Made by a program: the position numbers and the translations under genes. Of a DNA stretch of 64,000 bases, positions 54,833 to 62,718 are shown piece by piece. The stretch comes from Vibrio diazotrophicus. Its GTDB lineage: Bacteria; Pseudomonadota; Gammaproteobacteria; Enterobacterales; Vibrionaceae. Location of the stretch: positions 558,001 to 622,000 of the forward strand of contig NZ_CP151842.1 of the NCBI RefSeq assembly GCF_038452265.1, given 5' to 3'. Position 1 is the first letter of the stretch, and each line of letters opens with the position of its first letter. The notes under the pieces are model-generated. The model was not told the DNA's origin, ran no database searches, and saw nothing but the letters and a program-made list of their open reading frames with translations.

Positions 54833-55927
54833 ATGGACTTTCGTCTTGCGAAAAGTGCTGATCTCTCTGCGCTTAATGCGTTAGAACAACAGCTATTTGA
54901 AGGAGATAAAATTTCTCCTCGTCAAATGAAGCGTTTTTTACACTCCAACCAAGCTGTCATTTTTGTGGCAGATTCGGGTGAGGAATTGGCTGGATATGCA
55001 TTGCTACTATTTCATCAAGGTACACAGCTATCAAGGTTGTATTCAATTGCCGTTAAACCTGATTTCAGAGGACGGAGAATTGCTCAGAATTTGGTCGAGC
55101 AATGTGAGCGTGCAGCTCTTGATCAAGGCTCCACTACATTAAGGCTAGAAGTTCGCGAAGACAATACGGCAGCAATAAATTTATATGAAAAAATGGGCTA
55201 TAAAACACTGAAAGTCCTGATTCATTATTACGATGATTTGTGCAATGGTCGCCGCTTACAGAAACGTCTTACACCGCACGGTCCGAAAGTGCAGTTACCT
55301 ATGCCGTTGTATGTTCAAACCACGCCGTTTACTTGCGGTGCAGCCTGTTTGCTAATGAGTTTTTCTTATCTGGATAAAACCTTTGAACCGACACGAATTC
55401 AGGAGATGCAACTGTGGCGTGAAGCGACGACCATTTTCATGGCTGCTGGGCATGGTGGTTGTAGCGGACAAGGTTTAGCACTGGCTGCGACGCGTCGAGG
55501 TTTCCATGTTGAATTGTGGAGTCAGTCTAAGAGCACCCCGTTCATTGATAGTGTGCGTGATGCGAACAAGAAAGCGGTGATCGAGTTGGTTCATCAGGAT
55601 TTTTGTCAGCAATTAGAAACACAAGATGTGACGACCATTGACGCACCGCCAAGCCAAGAGCAGTTGGAAGAGTGGGTAAGACAAGGTGCATGTGTACTGC
55701 TGCTTATCAGTACATATCGTTTTGATGGCAAGAAAGAACCTCACTGGATTGTATTAAGTGGTATGAGTGAGAAGTTTTTCTTCTTCCATGATCCTCATGC
55801 TGAAGGCGAGGAACATGCTATTGCCTCAGCGTTTGTACCACTGGGTAAAAAGGCGCTGTGCCAGATTTTAGGTTTTGGTAAGCAGAAACATACCGCGTGC
55901 GTAGTCATTACCCCTAAAGCGTCTTAA
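54833..55927 (+). CDS. GNAT acetyltransferase fused to a C39-like peptidase
   Basis: 364 aa. Residues 1-145 are a GNAT domain with the acetyl-CoA loop AVKPDFRGRRIAQNL and ENTAAINLYEKMGY-like ending. Residues 155-360 are a C39/papain-like peptidase: probable catalytic C168 in TTPFTCGAAC, H304 in EPHWIVLSG and D320 in FFFHDPHAEG. Faces the RLAN/ATP-grasp gene; together they may make and trim or acylate a small peptide. AAGGAC precedes the ATG. A MITE lies directly upstream, so its promoter is displaced or supplied by the element. Confidence 0.85.
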   Translation: MDFRLAKSADLSALNALEQQLFEGDKISPRQMKRFLHSNQAVIFVADSGEELAGYALLLFHQGTQLSRLYSIAVKPDFRGRRIAQNLVEQCERAALDQGSTTLRLEVREDNTAAINLYEKMGYKTLKVLIHYYDDLCNGRRLQKRLTPHGPKVQLPMPLYVQTTPFTCGAACLLMSFSYLDKTFEPTRIQEMQLWREATTIFMAAGHGGCSGQGLALAATRRGFHVELWSQSKSTPFIDSVRDANKKAVIELVHQDFCQQLETQDVTTIDAPPSQEQLEEWVRQGACVLLLISTYRFDGKKEPHWIVLSGMSEKFFFFHDPHAEGEEHAIASAFVPLGKKALCQILGFGKQKHTACVVITPKAS

Positions 55928-55942
55928 TTCATTTAGTATTAT

Positions 55943-55974
55943 GCCTCTCTTGATGCTTTTGGGATCAGAGAGGC
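55943..55974. terminator. Terminator between convergent genes
   Basis: GCCTCTC (55943-55949) / GAGAGGC (55968-55974) extended inward by TGAT/ATCA with one bulge; modest T content follows. Lies between the GNAT-peptidase and adenine deaminase ends. Confidence 0.6.
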
Positions 55975-55989
55975 AGATTGTTTTGGTAA

Positions 55990-56997
55990 CTATAGGTATT
56001 GAGCTAAGTAAGCTTTAGTTTGTTCGGTCATACGCGCTTTTTCCTGGTCAGAAATAAAGCTCGCTTCAATCGCATTCAAGGTGAATTGCGTTAACTCTTG
56101 GTAAGACATAGGGTGAGCATCCGCGACTGCGTTGAAGTTATCTGTCATGTAACCGCCAAAATACGCTGGGTCGTCAGAATTGATGGTGACGCAAAGCCCT
56201 TGACGCAGCAGTTGCACAATGTTGTGCTGTTCCATCTGCTGAAAAACTTTCAGTTTCAAGTTCGAAAGAGGGCATACAGTCAATGGCATACGAGTTTGTT
56301 TAAGTTCTTCCACTAATGCTGCATCTTCAACACAGCGCACACCGTGGTCGACACGTTGTACACCCAAAAGGTCGATAGCGTTACGGATATTCATTGCTGG
56401 ACCTTCTTCACCAGCGTGAGCGACGGTAATAAAACCCGCGTTTCTCGCTTCACGGAACACATTCTCAAACTTCTCCGGCGGGTGACCTTGTTCAGAAGAG
56501 TCCAAACCAACGCCGATGATTTTATCTTTAAATGGCAATGCCTGAAGCAAGGTTTCCATCGCAGCGGGTTCGCTCAGGTGGCGTAAGAAACACATAATGA
56601 TTTGGCTAGAAATACCTAACTCTTGCTGTGCTTTATCAAGTGCTTTGCTAATACCATTGATCACGGTTCCAAACGCGATTCCACGATCGGTATGAGTTTG
56701 TGGGTCAAAGAAAATCTCAGTATGGATAACGTTGTCTTGCTTGCAACGAAGCATATAAGCCCAAGTAAGATCGAAGAAATCCTGCTCGTGAATCAGAACA
56801 TTCGCGCCCTGATAATAGATGTCGAGAAAAGACTGTAGGTTTGAAAACTGATAAGCCGCATGAACTTCTTCTGGAGAAGAGAAGGGGATGTTAATGTTGT
56901 TGCGTTTTGCCAGTTCAAACATCAACTCTGGCTCAAGAGAACCTTCAATGTGTAAATGAAGTTCAACTTTTGGCAGTTGTTGGATAAATCGTTTCAT
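55990..56997 (-). CDS. add: Adenine deaminase (adenosine deaminase family)
   Basis: 335 aa TIM-barrel metallohydrolase. Zinc and catalytic motifs: HLHIEG (H14, H16), HAGEE and NSDDPAYFGGY. The GLDSSEQGHPP segment and overall N terminus fit the adenine deaminase branch of the family rather than true adenosine deaminase. An adenine-type purine riboswitch upstream supports purine-base salvage: adenine to hypoxanthine and ammonia. Many annotations would simply call it adenosine deaminase (add). Confidence 0.88.
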   Translation of the reverse strand: MKRFIQQLPKVELHLHIEGSLEPELMFELAKRNNINIPFSSPEEVHAAYQFSNLQSFLDIYYQGANVLIHEQDFFDLTWAYMLRCKQDNVIHTEIFFDPQTHTDRGIAFGTVINGISKALDKAQQELGISSQIIMCFLRHLSEPAAMETLLQALPFKDKIIGVGLDSSEQGHPPEKFENVFREARNAGFITVAHAGEEGPAMNIRNAIDLLGVQRVDHGVRCVEDAALVEELKQTRMPLTVCPLSNLKLKVFQQMEQHNIVQLLRQGLCVTINSDDPAYFGGYMTDNFNAVADAHPMSYQELTQFTLNAIEASFISDQEKARMTEQTKAYLAQYL

Positions 56998-57125
56998 ATA
57001 TGCTCTTAATCCTCATGTGATTAATCGCTTTTCATCTTGAGTGGTGTTTTACCTTTATTACCTTATAGGTATGTGAGGTAAATGGAGCCCATACAAAGAG
57101 AAAGCGATAACCTATTCGCTTAACT

Positions 57126-57192
57126 CTTCGTAATCAGAATTTTACGGATTCTGGTAGAGACCCCCACACCGTATCAGTGGGGTTATACGAAG
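57126..57192 (-). promoter_or_regulatory. Purine riboswitch aptamer, adenine type
   Basis: On the minus strand the 67-nt element starts CTTCGTATAA and ends GATTACGAAG, so P1 closes (CTTCGTA / TACGAAG-like). The conserved GGTCTCTACC of J2/3 and the two kissing-loop stems (CCCCAC/GTGGGG; CAGAAT/ATTCTG) are present. It aligns base by base with the V. vulnificus add adenine riboswitch as I recall it. The specifier position reads T (GATTA rather than GACTA), giving adenine specificity. The gene starts 128 nt downstream; the expression platform is not resolved. Confidence 0.92.
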
Positions 57193-57202
57193 CAACTTTT
57201 GC

Positions 57203-57250
57203 TATTTTCAAATCTATAATCAGTAAGTTTTACTGTTAGATTTGAAAATA
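57203..57250. repeat. Large nested inverted repeat upstream of the riboswitch
   Basis: TATTTTCAAATCTA (57203-57216) / TAGATTTGAAAATA (57237-57250), with an inner CAGTAA / TTACTG stem. Lies between the nptA terminator and the aptamer. No T-run follows on the minus strand, so a binding site or cruciform is as likely as a terminator. Confidence 0.7.
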
Positions 57251-57334
57251 AGAAACTTTAAACAAATGATAACGCAATTATTTGTAATTGCCACTTTTAA
57301 CAATAAGCAAAGATTCTGGTTTTACTTCTGATAT

Positions 57335-57363
57335 AAAAAAAAGCTCCCCTTGTAGGAGAGCTT
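57335..57363 (-). terminator. nptA terminator
   Basis: On the minus strand AAGCTCTCCT / AGGGGAGCTT with an ACA loop followed by a run of Ts. Confidence 0.85.
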
Positions 57364-57379
57364 CTTGAAGTGATTCGAT

Positions 57380-58525
57380 TTAAGACAAAGCAAGAATTAC
57401 GCTTGGGATAACGATGAATACTGAGAGTAAGTATCCTGCAACCACAGACTTACTTTTCACCGCCATGTCTGAAATGTAATCGGCGCCTTTCAACGGAATT
57501 TCGCGTAAGAACGGAACACCGTAAATCAAGATTGTCGCAAGTACGTTGAACGATAGGTGTACCAGAGCAATCTGTAGTGCGAACACTGCAAACTCACCTG
57601 AAACCGCTGTTGCAGCCAGCAGAGCTGTAATACAAGTACCGATGTTAGCACCAAGGGTAAATGGGTACACTTCGCGAACTTTTAGTACACCAGAACCTAC
57701 AAGAGGAACCATCAAGCTAGTTGTTGTTGAAGAAGACTGAACCAATACTGTCACAACAGTACCAGAGGCAATACCGTGTAGCGGACCGCGACCAATAGCG
57801 TGTTGCAGAATTTCACGAGCACGGCCAACCATTAGGCTCTTCATCAGCTTGCCAATCACGGTAATCGCAACAAAGATCGTCGCAATACCAAGAACCACTA
57901 ATGCAATACCGCCAAACATGTCACCAAGAACCGCTAGTTGATGTTTTAGTGCGCCTACAACAGGGCTAGTGATTGGTTTGATGAAGTTCAGACCTTTCAT
58001 GCTCATATCACCGCCAGCAAGGAATGGTGATACTAACCAGTGAGAAATTTTCTCTAGTAGACCGAACATGATCTCTAAAGGAAGGAATATGACAACGGCA
58101 AGCAAGTTGAAAAAGTCGTGAATAGTTGCACTTGCGAATGCGCGTTTGAACTCTTCTTTACAACGAATGTGACCAAGGCTAACGATAGTGTTGGTTACTG
58201 TTGTACCAATGTTCGCGCCCATTACCATAGGAATTGCAGTTTCGATAGGTAAACCACCGGCAACCAGACCTACGATGATTGATGTGACTGTACTTGAAGA
58301 TTGGATCAGGGCTGTCGCCACTAAGCCAATCATTAATCCTGCAACTGGGTGTGAAGCAAACTCAAAAAGCACTTTTGCTTGTTCAGCTGCCGCCCATTTA
58401 AAGCCATCGCCTACCATTGTTACGGCAAGTAATAGCAAATAAATCATGAAAGCCAAGTTTGTCCAGCGAAGCGTACGAGTCGTTGACGAAATCGGAGCCG
58501 CTGTTGAAGCTGCTTGGTTTATCAT
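57380..58525 (-). CDS. nptA: Na+/phosphate symporter NptA
   Basis: 381 aa inner-membrane protein of the Na/Pi-II (PF02690) family. Two inverted repeats each carry the QSSS signature (ALIQSSSTVTS and VLVQSSSTTTS). Eight or more hydrophobic segments. Start at 58525 (MINQAAST) is preferred because GGAG lies 7 nt upstream; an ATG four codons earlier is badly spaced from AAGG. Its position before nhaR and hlyU matches V. cholerae nptA, a Na+-dependent phosphate transporter. A Pho-box-like site lies upstream. Confidence 0.93.
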   Translation of the reverse strand: MINQAASTAAPISSTTRTLRWTNLAFMIYLLLLAVTMVGDGFKWAAAEQAKVLFEFASHPVAGLMIGLVATALIQSSSTVTSIIVGLVAGGLPIETAIPMVMGANIGTTVTNTIVSLGHIRCKEEFKRAFASATIHDFFNLLAVVIFLPLEIMFGLLEKISHWLVSPFLAGGDMSMKGLNFIKPITSPVVGALKHQLAVLGDMFGGIALVVLGIATIFVAITVIGKLMKSLMVGRAREILQHAIGRGPLHGIASGTVVTVLVQSSSTTTSLMVPLVGSGVLKVREVYPFTLGANIGTCITALLAATAVSGEFAVFALQIALVHLSFNVLATILIYGVPFLREIPLKGADYISDMAVKSKSVVAGYLLSVFIVIPSVILALS

Positions 58526-58537
58526 TGTTTTCTCCAT

Positions 58538-58922
58538 TGACCTTAATTAACTACATTTGGTCTGTTGTTGAATCTGTCGGCGATAGTAGAACCCGAATAT
58601 TTCAGTAATATGACAGTTCTGTAATAAATAGATATTTTTGTTAATTAGATTCAATTTGGAGCATGTGAGCTTTTTGATGTGTTTTTATCTATATGAATAA
58701 TAAGAGTATTTTTATGTGTTTTGGATTTGATTAGCACTAGGTAAAATGCCATTTTTTTGTTTATCTATTAGCTAAACATGACGCAAGAGTCACAAAGAAA
58801 ATAACTGATGTAGAAAAAAATGTAGTTAATCTTTATTTTGTTCGGTTTTTTCGAGTTAATTGATTGATGCTGGGTGTTTGGTTTAACCTTAGCGATTATT
58901 TGGCTACTGAGTCTCGGCAACT
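58538..58922. other. Divergent nptA/nhaR intergenic region
   Basis: About 385 bp of AT-rich sequence, no gene seen. The nptA side holds the Pho-box-like promoter. On the nhaR side I could not fix a promoter. Confidence 0.5.
58583..58616 (-). promoter_or_regulatory. Pho-box-like site with -10 for nptA
   Basis: Minus strand CTGTCATATTACTGAAAT (58599-58616) has a perfect first CTGTCAT half and a 5/7 second half. A 10-bp gap is followed by TACTAT (58583-58588). That is the PhoB-dependent promoter layout. nptA starts about 58 bp further on. Confidence 0.55.
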
Positions 58923-59813
58923 ATGTCTCATTTAAACTATAACCACCTTTATTACTTTTGGATGGTATGCAAGCAAGGTTCTGTTACTAAAGCGGCAGAT
59001 GCTTTGTTCCTCACTCCTCAAACGGTAACAGGTCAAATCAAAGCTTTTGAAGAGCGTATGGACGGTAAACTGACCAAACGCAATGGCAGAAGTATTGAAC
59101 CCACTGAGCTTGGGCAGTTGGTGTTTAAGTATGCAGACCGAATGTTTGGTTTAAGTTATGAGATGCTGGACATCGTTAACTACAGTCAGCGTTCCAATGT
59201 TCTTTTTGATGTTGGCGTTGCGGATGCGCTGTCTAAAAGGTTAGTGAGTAAGATTCTGATGACCACCATTCCAGAAGACAACAGTATTCATTTACGTTGT
59301 TTTGAATCTACTCACGAACTTCTCCTTGAGCAGTTATCCCAACATAAACTGGATATGATTCTTTCTGATTGTCCTGTTGATTCAAGCCAAAGCCCGGGTT
59401 TGTTTAGTAAAAAGCTGGGGGAAAGTAACATGGGATTTTTTGCTCGAAATCATCTTGGCAAAGTTTCATTCCCTGCGGTTTTAGAAGAACGTAAGTTGCT
59501 AATGCCGGGAAGTCGTACATCAATGGGGCGAAAAGTCCGTCAATGGTTCGATCACCAAGGTATTCAACCGAACATTCTTGGCGAGTTTGATGATTCTGCG
59601 TTAATGAAAGCATTTGCTCGATACCACCCAGAAGCGATTTTCTTAGCGCCACTGCTTTATGTAACCGAAGTGGTTGATGATTTTTCCCTGCAGTTGATCG
59701 CACCTATCGAAGAAGTGAAGGAAGAGTATTACGTTATCTTTGCTGAACGGATGATTCAGCATCCGGCGGTCAAAAATATATGTGACGCAGATTTCACAAA
59801 ATTGTTCGAATGA
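58923..59813 (+). CDS. nhaR: LysR-family regulator NhaR
   Basis: 296 aa. N-terminal HTH (MSHLNYNHLYYFWMVCKQGSVTKAA... TPQTVTGQIKAFEERM) and LysR substrate domain. The NYNHLYYFWMVCKQGSV start is the NhaR signature; NhaR activates the Na+/H+ antiporter gene nhaA in response to Na+. nhaA itself is not next to it here. Confidence 0.92.
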   Translation: MSHLNYNHLYYFWMVCKQGSVTKAADALFLTPQTVTGQIKAFEERMDGKLTKRNGRSIEPTELGQLVFKYADRMFGLSYEMLDIVNYSQRSNVLFDVGVADALSKRLVSKILMTTIPEDNSIHLRCFESTHELLLEQLSQHKLDMILSDCPVDSSQSPGLFSKKLGESNMGFFARNHLGKVSFPAVLEERKLLMPGSRTSMGRKVRQWFDHQGIQPNILGEFDDSALMKAFARYHPEAIFLAPLLYVTEVVDDFSLQLIAPIEEVKEEYYVIFAERMIQHPAVKNICDADFTKLFE

Positions 59814-60022
59814 GACTTTTGTCATTATTTACAGTTGGATTAACTTCACACAATTTGATAAAAAGAACAATTATTACACAGGGCTAATTAATTCGAGCAG
59901 AAATAAAGGCGCAAGTTATGAATCAATAAGAATTCAGATGCGTCGCAGAAATAAAATTAACTGATATTACCAAAACACTTTACCCCGCTAATATGCCGCA
60001 TAACGATAGCCAAGCTAATTGA

Positions 60023-60130
60023 AGTAAAGGCAGGCGACAAGATCATGACCCCATGAGCATAGCTATTATGTTATTGGGTAAGTAAACGTCGTCAGCAAAG
60101 CTATTGCTTCAATAGAAAGGTTATTTTGAA
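60023..60130 (+). ncRNA. Conserved structured RNA element, copy 2
   Basis: Shares with copy 1 (after galM): AGGCGACAAG (60032-60041), CCCCATGAGCATAG (60049-60062, identical 14 bases), a TTGGG run, AACGTCGTCA, and GCTTCAATAGAAAGGTTAT. The middle stem is about 20 nt shorter. It lies in the nhaR-hlyU gap, ending about 60 bp before hlyU. No clear terminator follows, so it could be a leader of hlyU or a separate RNA. Confidence 0.55.
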
Positions 60131-60187
60131 TTAGTTTATTATGCCGACTTAAGAGCGTTTTAGAAGTTGTTCCTAGGGGACTTATTC

Positions 60188-60481
60188 ATGAATCTACAAG
60201 AAATGGAAAAGAATTCCGCTCAGGCGGTTGTTCTACTCAAAGCGATGGCGAATGAAAGGCGTTTACAAATTCTTTGCTTGCTGCACAACCAAGAGTTGTC
60301 GGTAGGTGAGTTATGCGGAAAACTAGAATTAAGCCAATCAGCACTTTCGCAGCATTTAGCATGGTTGAGACGAGATGGATTGGTCAACACGCGTAAATCT
60401 GCACAAACAGTATTTTATACTCTAAGTAGTGATGAAGTGAAAAAGATGATTGAGTTGCTTCACAATCTGTACTGTGAGTAG
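60188..60481 (+). CDS. hlyU: ArsR-family regulator HlyU
   Basis: 97 aa winged-helix protein. ATG at 60188 follows AGGGGAC and gives MNLQEMEKNSAQAVVLLKAMANERRL, matching HlyU of vibrios. The HTH is around ELSVGELCGKLELSQSALSQHLAWLRRDG. HlyU activates haemolysin hlyA in V. cholerae and relieves H-NS repression of rtxA1 in V. vulnificus. No toxin gene is in this window. The metal-binding CxC of metal-sensing ArsR proteins is not present. Confidence 0.93.
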   Translation: MNLQEMEKNSAQAVVLLKAMANERRLQILCLLHNQELSVGELCGKLELSQSALSQHLAWLRRDGLVNTRKSAQTVFYTLSSDEVKKMIELLHNLYCE

Positions 60482-60512
60482 CTGATTTAGAAAATGAGTT
60501 AAATCAGAAAAT

Positions 60513-60540
60513 AAAAAAACCGGCAAAAGCCGGTTTTTTT
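60513..60540. terminator. Bidirectional terminator hlyU / rpsT
   Basis: A7-CCGGC, AAAA loop, GCCGG-T7: symmetric, between convergent genes. Confidence 0.92.
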
Positions 60541-60564
60541 CATCGCTGATAATTCAAGCCAGAA

Positions 60565-60825
60565 TTATAGTGCTTTGATAGCTGCAGCGAAGCGAGACTT
60601 ATGACGAGCTGCTTTATTCTTGTGAATAAGGCCTTTAGTCGCCATGCGGTCTAGGATTGGTGTAACTACAGCAAAAGCAGCAGTTGCAGTTTCTTTGTCG
60701 CCTGCTTGGATAGCAGCAACAGTTTTCTTCATGTAAGTGCGCATCATAGAACGACGGCTAGCATTGTGCTGGCGACGTTTCTCAGCTTGGATAGCGCGCT
60801 TCTTAGCAGATTTACTATTTGCCAA
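60565..60825 (-). CDS. rpsT: 30S ribosomal protein S20
   Basis: 86 aa basic, helical 16S rRNA-binding protein. Starts at a TTG (60825) with GGGAG upstream, giving (M)ANSKSAKKRAIQAEKRRQHN, the S20 N terminus; the longer frame from 60861 is not S20-like. E. coli rpsT also starts at UUG and is translationally autoregulated, so the rare start is a conserved feature. Confidence 0.97.
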   Translation of the reverse strand: MANSKSAKKRAIQAEKRRQHNASRRSMMRTYMKKTVAAIQAGDKETATAAFAVVTPILDRMATKGLIHKNKAARHKSRFAAAIKAL

Positions 60826-61084
60826 GGGTCTAACTCCCAAAAACTTTTCGTTAGGTAACATTTTAAGGGCGAGGAATATCCCCTATTTGCTCTAAAATGT
60901 CAAATGATTTGTGCAAAAACCCACCTGAACCAAACAAGTTTGGTATAAGAAGGCCTTCGCGGTTAAGATGGCGTGGATTCTAACAGTATTTTTTTTTCAA
61001 TGCTAATACTTATCTGCTCTCTGAATGACATTCTTTGCATTCAGTGGGCGACTATGTTGTTTTAGCTTGTTTTTCGAGGTTATC

Positions 61085-62647
61085 GTGAGCAAACGCTTAC
61101 TCAAGTCTGGCATGATTGTCAGTGCCATGACGCTTATCTCCCGCGTGCTGGGATTAGTGCGTGATATCGTTGTTGCAAATCTTATGGGAGCTGGTGCCAG
61201 CGCAGACGTATTCTTCTTCGCCAACCGTATTCCTAACTTTTTACGTCGTCTGTTTGCAGAAGGGGCTTTCTCTCAAGCCTTTGTTCCAGTGTTAACTGAG
61301 TATCATGCCTCTGGTGATATGAACAAAACTCGAGATCTGATAGCCAAAGCGTCGGGTACATTAGGGGTATTAGTCTCTATTGTAACGGTGCTGGGTATTG
61401 TGTTCTCTGGTGTTGTTACAGCATTGTTTGGTGCAGGTTGGTTTCTGGACTGGCTAAATGACGGGCCCGCAGCGCCAAAATTCGAACTGGCGAGCCTGCT
61501 TCTTAAAATCACCTTTCCTTATTTATGGTTCATTACTTTTGTTGCTTTGTCGGGAGCCATATTAAACACCCTTGGTAAGTTCGCGGTTTCTTCGTTTACG
61601 CCCGTGTTCCTAAACGTCATGATGATCTTATCCGCTTGGTATATTTCGCCAAACTTGGATCAGCCAGAAATTGGTTTAGCAATAGGTGTGTTTTTAGGTG
61701 GTTTAGTTCAGTTTTTATTCCAACTGCCGTTTTTGATCAAAGCTGGAGCCTTAGTTAAGCCAAAATGGGGATGGAAAGATCCTGGAGTGGTCAAAATTCG
61801 CACTTTGATGATTCCGGCTTTGTTTGGTGTGTCAGTGAGCCAAATTAACCTTCTATTTGATTCGTTTGTTGCCAGTTTCCTACAAACGGGTTCTATCAGT
61901 TGGCTTTATTACTCTGATCGCTTACTGGAATTCCCGCTAGGTTTGTTCGGTATTGCGATCGCAACGGTTATTCTGCCGGCACTTTCACGCAAACACGTTG
62001 ACGCGCACAGTGAAGGGTTTTCACATACCATGGATTGGGGCGTGCGCATGGTCACTCTGTTAGGTGTACCTGCCATGCTGGGGTTGATGGTGTTGGCGAA
62101 ACCAATGCTGATGGTACTCTTCATGCGCGGCGAGTTCTCGGCCAATGACGTTGAACAAGCTTCGATGTCCTTGCTGGCTTATGCTGCTGGTCTGCTGAAC
62201 TTTATGCTGATCAAGGTTCTTGCTCCGGGGTATTACTCGCGCCAAGACACGAGAACGCCTGTTCGCTACGGTATTATCGCTATGGTGAGTAACATGGTTT
62301 TTAACGCCATCTTTGCTTGGTTCTATGGCTTCGTAGGTTTGGCAGCGGCAACGGCACTATCTGCCTTCATTAATATGGCTTTGCTTTATAACGGTTTGCA
62401 TCAGCAAGGTGTTTACAAGCTTTCAAGTAAAACAGTGCTGTTTTTTGCTCGACTGATTGTTGCTGGCGGCGCTATGGTAGCTGCTATTTTATGGCAGTTA
62501 GAAGATATGTCGGTTTGGCTTGAGTGGAGCTTCCACAACCGTGCATTAATGTTGGCCGCGCTGATTGCTTTAGGTGCAATTGTTTATTTGCTCACCGCAT
62601 TGATTCTAGGCTTGCGCCTAAAGGATTTAAAAGCGGCGACAGAATAA
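61085..62647 (+). CDS. murJ: Lipid II flippase MurJ (MviN)
   Basis: Flips lipid II across the inner membrane for peptidoglycan synthesis. GTG at 61085 after TCGAGG gives 520 aa starting MSKRLLKSGMIVSAMTLISRVLG; upstream codons are not MurJ-like. About 14 membrane segments of the MOP superfamily, with the conserved RNRIPNFLRRLFAEGAFSQAFVP-like block after the first helices. Divergent from rpsT; followed by ribF and ileS. Confidence 0.96.
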   Translation: MSKRLLKSGMIVSAMTLISRVLGLVRDIVVANLMGAGASADVFFFANRIPNFLRRLFAEGAFSQAFVPVLTEYHASGDMNKTRDLIAKASGTLGVLVSIVTVLGIVFSGVVTALFGAGWFLDWLNDGPAAPKFELASLLLKITFPYLWFITFVALSGAILNTLGKFAVSSFTPVFLNVMMILSAWYISPNLDQPEIGLAIGVFLGGLVQFLFQLPFLIKAGALVKPKWGWKDPGVVKIRTLMIPALFGVSVSQINLLFDSFVASFLQTGSISWLYYSDRLLEFPLGLFGIAIATVILPALSRKHVDAHSEGFSHTMDWGVRMVTLLGVPAMLGLMVLAKPMLMVLFMRGEFSANDVEQASMSLLAYAAGLLNFMLIKVLAPGYYSRQDTRTPVRYGIIAMVSNMVFNAIFAWFYGFVGLAAATALSAFINMALLYNGLHQQGVYKLSSKTVLFFARLIVAGGAMVAAILWQLEDMSVWLEWSFHNRALMLAALIALGAIVYLLTALILGLRLKDLKAATE

Positions 62648-62665
62648 TGTTAATTAGGGTATAAT
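62636..62665 (+). promoter_or_regulatory. Likely ribF-ileS promoter
   Basis: GCGACA (62636-62641), 18-bp spacer, perfect TATAAT (62660-62665), overlapping the murJ end and 54 bp ahead of ribF. Confidence 0.5.
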
Positions 62666-62718
62666 CCGCCAGTTTCGCACCAATATAACTGAGAACTATA
62701 GGTTTTAAACGTATTCCA

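Noticed and set aside
57185..57215. TTGAAA-18-TATAAC on the minus strand as a promoter for add
   Set aside because: The TATAA belongs to the purine aptamer core, so a start there would delete the riboswitch.
60929..60944. ACCAAAC/GTTTGGT palindrome between rpsT and murJ as an operator
   Set aside because: It overlaps possible -10 elements on both strands but the match to any known regulator is absent.
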